Of a DNA stretch of 64,000 bases, positions 57,748 through 64,000 are shown one piece after another. How positions within the stretch are numbered: the stretch's first letter is position 1; each line of letters begins with the position of its first letter. The notes beneath the pieces are model-generated. The model saw only the letters and a list, made by a program, of their open reading frames with translations. It did no database searches and was not told the origin of the DNA. This DNA comes from JACVRW01 sp963821275. Lineage in GTDB: Bacteria > Actinomycetota > Thermoleophilia > Solirubrobacterales > Thermoleophilaceae. The DNA is taken from contig CAWGDF010000011.1 in assembly GCA_963821275.1 (NCBI GenBank), positions 496,001-560,000 of the forward strand. Reading direction: 5' to 3'. The position numbers were made by a program, and so were the translations under genes.

Positions 57748-60208
57748 ATGCTGCGCCTCGCACTCCTCAGCGCCCGCGGCCGGCTCGGCACCTTCGCCGG
57801 CGCCCTGGTTGCCGTGTTCGCGTCGTCGGTGCTCGTGATGGCCGGCGGTGTGCCGTTCGAGGCCGCGCTCCGCGCCGGCCCGCCCGTCGAGCGCTACGCC
57901 GCCACCGCGGCCGTGATGACCGGGCAGCAGGATGTCGGCGAGGACCACGACGTCCCGCTGGGGGAGCGCGCCCGCGTGAGCTCCGCGCTCGCCGCCCGGC
58001 TGGCGGCCGTCCCGGGCGTTCGTGCGGCGATCGGCGACCTGTCGGTGCCGGCCCGCCTCGGCGACCGGGCAGCCGTCGCCCACGGGTGGAGCAGCGCCGC
58101 GCTGACCCCCTACAAGCTGACCGCCGGGCGCCCGCCGGCCGGGCCCGGCGAGGTGGTCGCCGGGTTCCGCGCCCGGCTCGGGGCGCGGCTGCCCTTCGCC
58201 TCGACCGAGGCCGCCCGCACGGTCACGGTGGTCGGCGTCGCCCGTCCGCACCACCCGGTCCGCCGGCAAACGGCGATCTTCCTGACCGACGCCGAAACGG
58301 CGCGGCTGGCCGGCCACCCGGGACGCGTCGACGCGATCGGCGTGCTCGCCGCGCCAGGATTCGACGCTTCGCAGCTCCAGGCCGCGGCGCCTGGCGAGGC
58401 CGTGCTCACCGGGGACGCGCGCGGCAAGGGCGAGTATCCCGAGCTCAACGAGGCACGGACCACCCTGATCGCGAGTCACCGCCGCGTTCGGCGAATTGGC
58501 GCTGTTCGTGTCGATCTTCGTCGTGGCCAGCACGATGGGCCTGTCGATCCAGCAGCGCGAGCGCGAGATCGCCCTGTTGCGGGCGGTCGCCGGCACGCCG
58601 GGTCAGATCCGCCGGATGATCGCCTGGGAGGCAGGGATAGTCGGCCTGGTGGGCGCAGCGGCGGGCCTCTGGCCCGGTGCCGTCCTCGGCGAGGAGCTCG
58701 GGGAGGCGCTGGTGCGCCACGGCATCGCGCCCCCGACGCTGTCGGTCGAGGTCAGCTGGCTGCCCATCGCCGCGGCCGTGGGCGGCGGAGTCGCCGCGGC
58801 GCTGCTCGCGGTGCTGGCGGCCGGGCGCCGCGCGGCGCGAGTGCCGCCCACCCGCGCGCTGACCGAGGCGGCGGTCGAGCCACGGCTGCTGGGGCCGGGG
58901 CGCGCGATCGGCGGACTGCTGGCGCTCGCCGGCGCCGCGCCCCTGTTCGCGGTGTCGGCCGCCACCAACGCGCCGGACACCGCCGCGGCGACCTCCGAGA
59001 TGACGGCGCTCTTCCTGGTCGCGGCCGTGGGCTTCCTCGGGCCGGTGGTCGCGCGCGTCGCCGCCGGGCTGATCGGGCCGCCGCTGTCGAGGCTCGCCCC
59101 GATCGGGGGCTTCCTGGCGGCCGCGAACCTGCGTACCGCCACGCGCCGCTTCTCGTCGGCCAGCACGCCGCTCGTGCTCACGGTCGCGATGAGCTGCACC
59201 CTGCTGTTCAGCTCGACCACTCTGGACCATGCCGTCACGCAAGAGCGGCGGGCGGGGGTCACGGGCGAGCTCGCCGTCACCAGCGCCGGTCCCGGCTTGC
59301 CCGACGCGGCGCTGGCCGATGTGCGGGCCACTCCCGGGGTACGCTCGGCCGTAGCCGTGACGCCGACTACGCTCGGTCCGAGCCTAGGGGTGTCCGACGA
59401 CACCGTCCCTGCCGCGATCCTCGCCGGGGGACGGGGCGGAGGGTTCGCCCCCGGCGTGACCGCCGGTTCGCTGGATCGCCTCCACGGAGACACGATCGCG
59501 CTCGGCGGGCGGCGCGCCGACTCCGTCGACGCCAAGGTGGGCGACCGCGTGGCGGTCACCCTCGGCGACGGCAGCCGCACGCGCGCCACCGTCGTGGCGA
59601 CCTACAGCCGGGCGCTCGCCTTCGGGGACGCCCTGCTCGCACCCGAGCTCGCCGCCGGCCACCAGACGAGCCCGCTGCTGGGGACGATCCTCGTGGACGC
59701 CGGCGATCCGCGCGCCGTCGCCCGGCGGCTGCGGCCCTTGGCCCGGCGCTATCCGGGACTGCGGGTGAGCGACCGCGCCTCACTGGCCAACGCGACCGAC
59801 GCGGACCGCGAGACCAATCGCTGGCTGGGCCCGCTCTTCGTCGCGATCATCTTCGCCTTCACCTCGATCGCCGTGGTCAACACGCTGACGATGATCACGC
59901 TCCGGCGCGGGCGCGAGCTTGCGCTGCTACGGCTGACCGGCGCCACGCGGCACCAGGTCCGGTCGATGGCGCGCTGGGAGGCCGTGCTGATCATCGCGAT
60001 CGGGCTCGGTGTGGGCCTGGCGATCGCGGCAACGGCGCTCCTGCCTCTCAGCCACGCGCTGACGGGTCAGCTCCGCCCGCACGTGCCGCCCGACCAGCTG
60101 GCGGCGATCCTCGGCGGCTCGGCGCTGATGGCGCTGCTGGCGCTGGGGCTGCCGACGCGGCGGGCGCTGCGGGCCCGGCCGGTAGAGGCCATCGGGCTCG
60201 GTGAGTGA
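57748..60208 (+). CDS. FtsX/MacB-like ABC transporter permease (frameshift)
   Basis: About 819 residues after repair. N-terminal TM (LGTFAGALVAVFASSVLVMA) and a first extracytoplasmic MacB-PCD domain (residues ~40-250). As given, the frame breaks at about 58469-58478; the next frame continues VTAAFGELALFVSIFVVAST and MGLSIQQREREIALLRAVAG, the FtsX core (three TM), then a second periplasmic domain and the C-terminal FtsX (FVAIIFAFTSIAVVNTLTMI, RGRELALLRLTGATRHQVRS). The break equals one extra base. Two FtsX units in one chain are the typical long form. Expected to export substrates in response to the kinase. Confidence 0.8.
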
Positions 60209-61045
60209 CTAAAGGCCGGGGACGTGACGTACCGCGAAGCCGGCGGTCGAGCGCGGCGCCCCCTGCCAGCGCGTGCCCGCGCGGCCCTGGCCGCTGGTGT
60301 CGAAGCGCAGCCCGGCCACCAGCATGAAGATGTGTCCCGGGTTGGTGTAGATCGTGATCCACTCTCCCGGGCCCGGCGAGCCGTAGGAGAGGAACCCGCC
60401 CGACGTCAGCGGGCTGCGCAGCAGCCCGGCTCCGGCGAGCGCGAAGGAGACCGACCCCGAGCAGTCGTAGCCGGTGTCGCGCCAGGCGCCGTGCCCGCCG
60501 CCCCACTTGTAGGGGAACTTGGCGATCTGGTTGCCCGCGAGGATCACCCGCTTGACCACGTCCGGCGCGTCCTCGGGCGCCACGGCGCTGCCGTCGGGGA
60601 GCACCCGCGCCCGCGGGCCGGTGGGCAGGTAGGCAGTGGTCGCGAGGTGGCGCTTGAAGCTGGCCAGGGCGGCTCGGGCCTCGCGCAGCTCGGCTCGCAC
60701 CTGGGCGTCGGTGGGAGCGCCGGGGCTGGGGGCATCGGCGCTCGAGGCCGGTCCGGACGGCGCCTCCGAGCCCGCCCCCTCCAGCTCGACGGCCTGGGCC
60801 TTCGAGCGCGGCTCGGGCGCCTCCTTGCGCAGCCTGCGGCGGCCCTCGCGTGCGGCCTCGGGGGTGAGCACGACCTCTCCGGCCGCGGCCTCACGCGCTT
60901 CGGCCGACCGCTCGGCCGTCGCCTCGGGCTCGGGCGACCGGCCGCAGGCCGCCGCGGCGAGAGCGCAGGCGGCGACGGCCGCCGGCAGCGCGACCCGCCG
61001 GGCGCTCAGCCGCCGGCGCGCTCGGTCTGGTGCCGGGCTTTCCAC
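60209..61045 (-). CDS. NlpC/P60 (C40 peptidase)-like lipoprotein
   Basis: 278 residues. Basic N-terminus, hydrophobic core and lipobox with Cys in CALAAAACGRSPEPE near residue 33, so a lipoprotein outside the membrane. A 100-residue Ala/Glu/Arg-rich helical linker precedes the NlpC/P60-like domain: FPYKWGGGHGAWRDTGYDCS (catalytic Cys) and TIYTNPGHIFMLVAGLRFD (catalytic His). Probably cleaves peptidoglycan stems. Start GTG 61045, 40 bases inside the DUF1244 gene, because no other start would keep the signal peptide. Its stop abuts the convergent permease stop. Confidence 0.78.
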   Translation of the reverse strand: MESPAPDRARRRLSARRVALPAAVAACALAAAACGRSPEPEATAERSAEAREAAAGEVVLTPEAAREGRRRLRKEAPEPRSKAQAVELEGAGSEAPSGPASSADAPSPGAPTDAQVRAELREARAALASFKRHLATTAYLPTGPRARVLPDGSAVAPEDAPDVVKRVILAGNQIAKFPYKWGGGHGAWRDTGYDCSGSVSFALAGAGLLRSPLTSGGFLSYGSPGPGEWITIYTNPGHIFMLVAGLRFDTSGQGRAGTRWQGAPRSTAGFAVRHVPGL

Positions 61046-61269
61046 TCCGCGTAGGGCATGCCGTAGACAAGCTCGCGGGCCGCCGCGTCTTCGACCTCCA
61101 GCCCACGCTCCTCGGCGGCCTCGCGGTACCAGCGGGCCAGGCAGTTGCGGCAGAAACCGGCCAGCTCCATCAGATCGAGGTTCTGCACGTCCGTGCGCTC
61201 GCGGAGGTGCTCCACCAGCCGGCGGTAGGCGGCGGCCTCGAGCTCCACCTGCGTTACCTCGTTCATCAT
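61006..61269 (-). CDS. DUF1244 family protein
   Basis: 87 residues. The family signature is complete: VELEAAAYRRLVEHLRERTD followed by VQNLDLMELAGFCRNCLARW and VYGMPYAEWKARHQ. The conserved CRNC pair could bind metal. Common in alpha-proteobacteria and found in some Actinobacteria; role unknown. Two adjacent ATGs (61269, 61266) are possible starts. Overlaps the lipoprotein start by 40 bases on the same strand and is divergent, with only 17 bases between, from the repeat protein gene. Confidence 0.88.
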   Translation of the reverse strand: MMNEVTQVELEAAAYRRLVEHLRERTDVQNLDLMELAGFCRNCLARWYREAAEERGLEVEDAAARELVYGMPYAEWKARHQTERAGG

Positions 61270-61286
61270 CTGGAACGATAGGGGGG

Positions 61287-61592
61287 ATGAATGAGCGACA
61301 GGCCCAGCAGCGTCCGGCGCCCGCCGATCCCAGCGGGATCGAGGCGCCCCACGACATCCTCGCCGCCGAGGAGTTCGGGATAGGAACCCGCGACGAACGC
61401 TGGCCGGCGGACCCGACCGGGATCGCCGAGCCGCACGACGTCCTGGCGGCCGAGGAGTTCGCGATGCCGGCCGGAGACCCTGCCGAGACGGCGGAGGAGC
61501 GCAGCCAGACACGCCGGCTGCCGCTCGTCCTGGCGGCCGCAGCGGGCATGCTGCTCGCGTGGCTCTTGCTGCGCCGGACCGCCGGCGGCTAG
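61287..61592 (+). CDS. Small tail-anchored protein with two 28-residue repeats
   Basis: 101 residues. Two copies of a motif D-P-[ST]-G-I-x-x-P-H-D-[IV]-L-A-A-E-E-F start at residues 14 and 42, exactly 28 residues apart. A charged linker follows, then a C-terminal transmembrane helix (residues 79-96, LPLVLAAAAGMLLAWLLL) and a short basic end, so the repeats face the cytoplasm. No family recognised. The ATG lies directly after a G6 run, and 17 bases from the divergent DUF1244 start, so the transcript may be leaderless. The near-identity of the motifs implies selection for a binding site. Confidence 0.68.
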   Translation: MNERQAQQRPAPADPSGIEAPHDILAAEEFGIGTRDERWPADPTGIAEPHDVLAAEEFAMPAGDPAETAEERSQTRRLPLVLAAAAGMLLAWLLLRRTAGG

Positions 61593-61604
61593 ATCTAGCG
61601 CTCC

Positions 61605-61838
61605 ATGGCCGAGCTGTCGCCGGGCAACCGCATCGAGGTGACGGTCGACCGGGCGTTGTGCATCGGCTCGGGCGACTGCGTCGACACCGCGCCCGACGTG
61701 TTCCAGCTGGACGACGAGGACAAGGCCGTGGTCGTGGATCCCGACGGCGCCCCGCTGGACGACGTGCTCGACGCCGCGGGCAACTGCCCGGTGAGCGCGA
61801 TCTTCGTGGTCGGCGAGGAGGGCGACCTGTACCCGTAG
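61605..61838 (+). CDS. [3Fe-4S]/[4Fe-4S] ferredoxin
   Basis: 77 residues. Three-cysteine pattern C-x5-C (LCIGSGDCVDTAPDVFQLD) and a distant Cys followed by Pro in AGNCPVSAIFV, the form of single-cluster ferredoxins that often serve cytochrome P450 or Rieske-type partners. The second Cys is normally preceded by two residues; the order here matches the 3Fe-4S type. ATG 61605, 12 bases after the repeat protein stop. The following convergent aldehyde dehydrogenase and monooxygenase genes may belong to the same catabolic route. Confidence 0.88.
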   Translation: MAELSPGNRIEVTVDRALCIGSGDCVDTAPDVFQLDDEDKAVVVDPDGAPLDDVLDAAGNCPVSAIFVVGEEGDLYP

Positions 61839-61844
61839 GCCGCC

Positions 61845-63398
61845 CTACTCCCGCTTGCCCCGCCCGTACACCAGCCGCAGGAACCGCAGCAGCGCATTGG
61901 TCGTACGGGCCTTGTAGGGCAGCATGTGCGCGTCCTTCTTGGGCGCCAGCCGGGTGATCAGCAGGGACTGCTTCTTCGTGTACTTGCGGATGCCGTCGGC
62001 GCCGTGGCGTGACCCCAGGCCCGAGTCCTTCCAGCCTCCCATCGGCAGCTCGAGCGCAACGTAGTTGACCTGCGCGTCGTTCACGCAGCAGACCCCCGCC
62101 TCGATGCGGCGGGCCAGGCGCTCGCCCTTGGCCGGGTCCTTCGTCCAGACCGAAGCCTGCAGGCCGTAGCGGGAGTCGTTGGCCAGCCGCACCGCCTCGT
62201 CCGCGTCGCGCACCTTCATGACCGGAAGCGTCGGACCGAAGGTCTCCTCGGTCATGCACTCCATGCTGTGGTCGACGTCCACCAGCAGGGTGGGCTCGTA
62301 GAAGTCACCCGGGCCGTCGCCCCGGTGACCTCCCACGAGCACCCGGGCGCCCTTGGCCACCGCATCCCGCACGTGCCCGTCGATCAGGTCCACCTGGGGC
62401 GGCGAGGTGATCGCGCCGACGTCCACCTCGCCCGGACCACCGGGAACGCCGGTGCGCAGCCCGCGCATCTTCTCCTCCACCTTGGCCACGAACTCGTCGT
62501 AGACGGGCTCCTCGACGTAGACCCGCTCGACCGAGATGCAGGTCTGGCCGCTGTTCTGCATCGAGTAGTGGACCGCCGCGTTCGCGGCTCGCTCCGTGTT
62601 GGCGTCGGCCAGCACGAGCATCGGGTCCTTCCCGCCCAGCTCGAGGCCCACCGGGGTGAGCGTCCGGGCCGCACGCTCCATCACCTTCTTGCCGACCTCG
62701 GTCGAGCCGGTGAACATCACGTAGTCGACGTGATCGATCAGCTCGGCCCCCACGCCGCCGGAGCCCGGCGCCACGATGAACACGTCCTCGGGAAGGCCGC
62801 ATTCGCGCAGGCCCTCGGCCATCAGCAATGACGTGAGCGGCGTGAGGCTGGCCGGCTTCAGCACGCAGGCGTTGCCCGCGGCCAGCGCGGGGATGCAGTC
62901 GCCGAAGGAGTTGTTCAGCGGGTAGTTCCAGGGGCCGATCACCGCGACGACGCCGACCGGCGCGTAGCGGAGCACGAGCTTGCGCCCCAGCACCGAGGGT
63001 GCCGAGGAGCGGAGCTTCTCGTCGGCCAGGAACTTCGGCGCCTGCTTGGCCCAGAAGCCGAACGCGCTCGCGGCGTAGCCCACCTCGGCCAGCGCCGCGT
63101 CCTCGTAGGCCTTGCCGGTCTCGGAGACGATGGTGCGGGCGATCCGCTCGGCGTTGTCGAGCGTCCACCTCTGGGCTCGCTTGAGGACGCGCGCTCGGCC
63201 CTCGAAGCCCAGCGCCTCCCAGCCCGGCTGGGCGGCGCGCGCCCGCGCGACGACAGCTTCCACGTCGGCTACCGAGAGGGCGGGCACGCTCGCCACCACC
63301 TCTCCGGTGGCCGGGTTCGTGACCTCGATGGCCTCCGCGGGCTGGCCGCTCGCGGCCGCCTCGCCGGAAGCCTGCTGGGTGGTCGTGGTCTCCGGCAC
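61845..63398 (-). CDS. NAD(P)-dependent aldehyde dehydrogenase (succinate-semialdehyde type)
   Basis: 517 residues. ALDH fold: VTNPATGEVVASVPALSVAD near the start, GPWNYPLNNSFGDCIPALAA, catalytic Glu in LELGGKDPMLVLADA, and Cys in QNSGQTCISVERVYVEEP near residue 297. About 25 N-terminal and 30 C-terminal residues exceed the standard core (KKDAHMLPYKARTTNALLRF). GTG start with GGAGGAG upstream. Downstream of the flavin monooxygenase on the same strand with 32 bases between, so likely an operon that oxidises a ketone or alcohol to acid. Which semialdehyde is used is not certain. Confidence 0.88.
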   Translation of the reverse strand: MPETTTTQQASGEAAASGQPAEAIEVTNPATGEVVASVPALSVADVEAVVARARAAQPGWEALGFEGRARVLKRAQRWTLDNAERIARTIVSETGKAYEDAALAEVGYAASAFGFWAKQAPKFLADEKLRSSAPSVLGRKLVLRYAPVGVVAVIGPWNYPLNNSFGDCIPALAAGNACVLKPASLTPLTSLLMAEGLRECGLPEDVFIVAPGSGGVGAELIDHVDYVMFTGSTEVGKKVMERAARTLTPVGLELGGKDPMLVLADANTERAANAAVHYSMQNSGQTCISVERVYVEEPVYDEFVAKVEEKMRGLRTGVPGGPGEVDVGAITSPPQVDLIDGHVRDAVAKGARVLVGGHRGDGPGDFYEPTLLVDVDHSMECMTEETFGPTLPVMKVRDADEAVRLANDSRYGLQASVWTKDPAKGERLARRIEAGVCCVNDAQVNYVALELPMGGWKDSGLGSRHGADGIRKYTKKQSLLITRLAPKKDAHMLPYKARTTNALLRFLRLVYGRGKRE

Positions 63399-63430
63399 GT
63401 CGCTCCTCCTTTAGTCGCTCCGTCGGTGCA

Positions 63431-64000
63431 TCAAGCGGCGGCCAGCTCGCGGCTGCGCCTGGGCAGCGCCCGGGACACGCCCTGGGTGCGCTTGCGCTCG
63501 CGCCGCAGCAGGCGCATGTAGGGGTGGAAATCCACCTGGATGGTGTGCCGGGTGGAGGCCACGTAGCGCTTGCGCATCGCCTGCTGCTCGCGCTCGATCT
63601 CCTGGGTCATGGCCTCCGCATCCGGCAGGGCGGCCCTGCCCTCCAGCAGGTCGGCCACCCACTCGGACTGCAGCTCGGCGATCGGCATGATCGCCCCGAG
63701 CGGCTGCACGAGCCCGATGAAGTAGAGGCCCGGCCGGTCCGGATGGACCACCCGCCGGTACAGCGCCACCTGGTTCCCGCGAGTCTCGATCACGTCGGCG
63801 GCCAGGAAGGGGAACGTGATCCTGTAGCCGGTGCACCACACGATCGTGTCGATGTGGACGCTCGTCCCGTCCACGAAGACGACCTGGCTGCCGTCGATCC
63901 GCTGGATGTTCGGCTTGATCCGGATGCGGCCGTGCCCGATGCGCGGCAGCAGGTCCGAGGAGACCGTGGGGTGGGCCTCGCCGAGCTTGTGGTCGGGCGT
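63431..64000 (-). CDS. Flavin-containing monooxygenase, C-terminal part (cut by window edge)
   Basis: 190 codons visible, 5' end outside. Features: IDTIVWCTGYRITFPF (the TGY motif of FMO/Baeyer-Villiger oxygenases), then VHPDRPGLYFIGLVQPLGAI, the C-terminal NADP-domain strand. The last 60 residues are basic (MRLLRRERKRTQGVSRALPR). The family oxidises ketones, aldehydes or amines with NADPH and O2. Its partner aldehyde dehydrogenase is next. Class certain, substrate not. Confidence 0.88.
   Translation of the reverse strand, partial: TPDHKLGEAHPTVSSDLLPRIGHGRIRIKPNIQRIDGSQVVFVDGTSVHIDTIVWCTGYRITFPFLAADVIETRGNQVALYRRVVHPDRPGLYFIGLVQPLGAIMPIAELQSEWVADLLEGRAALPDAEAMTQEIEREQQAMRKRYVASTRHTIQVDFHPYMRLLRRERKRTQGVSRALPRRSRELAAA

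Noticed and set aside
1..64000. tRNA, rRNA, CRISPR array, prophage or insertion sequence
   Set aside because: No GTTCGA-type T-loop outside coding sequence, no spaced repeat arrays and no transposase or phage genes were seen.

Overview
The window is about 64 kb of very GC-rich, densely packed chromosomal DNA, with ATGA/GTGA stop-start overlaps in most operons and many GTG starts. The gene set points to a high-GC actinobacterium, most likely of the class Thermoleophilia (Solirubrobacterales type). It includes F420-type LLM and PPOX enzymes, ergothioneine genes, tandem ArsA-like ATPases, a KorAB ferredoxin oxidoreductase with fused gamma-alpha chain, a three-part PntAB, AIM24, dodecin and ECF sigma factors with membrane tails. 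The placement is an inference from gene content; no rRNA is present. I saw no tRNA, CRISPR array, prophage or insertion sequence.

Layout. 1-4.2 kb: ftsZ (cut by the window edge, with a long N-terminal extension) overlapping a ParA-type ATPase, then two tandem ArsA-like ATPases. 4.2-9.6 kb: a membrane protein, a LysR regulator, an unrecognised 466-residue protein, a phytoene/squalene synthase with a geranylgeranyl-reductase-like flavoprotein, and an HxlR regulator with a clear operator. 9.7-14.7 kb: AIM24, the principal-type sigma factor, a NarL-type response regulator, moeA and an unknown protein. 14.7-19.7 kb: glpX with a membrane protein, an LLM oxidoreductase, dodecin and egtB-egtD. 19.7-29.7 kb: a repeat/hairpin cluster, then acyl-CoA and redox genes (SDR, thiolase, quinone reductase, alcohol dehydrogenase), an ECF sigma factor fused to a zinc anti-sigma domain, a sulfurtransferase, and F420-type enzymes.

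29.8-33.4 kb: a four-gene osmoprotectant-type ABC importer closed by a hairpin. 33.5-37.6 kb: a TetR regulator with an operator shared with a divergent membrane protein, then mtnA, a class II aldolase apparently joined to DUF1152, and a GNAT. 37.6-45.0 kb: korAB, a secreted DUF1254 protein and the transhydrogenase. 45-49.6 kb: a secreted collagen-like protein, a RemA-like small protein, an SDR, a secreted glycosidase-like protein, a rhodanese and a PfkB kinase. 49.8-55 kb: mmsA, an ArfB-like rescue factor, small proteins, an HxlR regulator and two overlapping trypsin-like proteases. 55-60.2 kb: a two-component system divergent from a MacB/FtsX-type exporter. 60.2-64 kb: an NlpC/P60 lipoprotein, DUF1244, a small repeat protein, a ferredoxin, an aldehyde dehydrogenase and a flavin monooxygenase cut by the edge.

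A striking global feature is at least seven genes whose reading frame breaks by exactly one extra base inside an otherwise intact family sequence. I read most of these as sequence or assembly errors. For those genes I give the span of the whole repaired gene.
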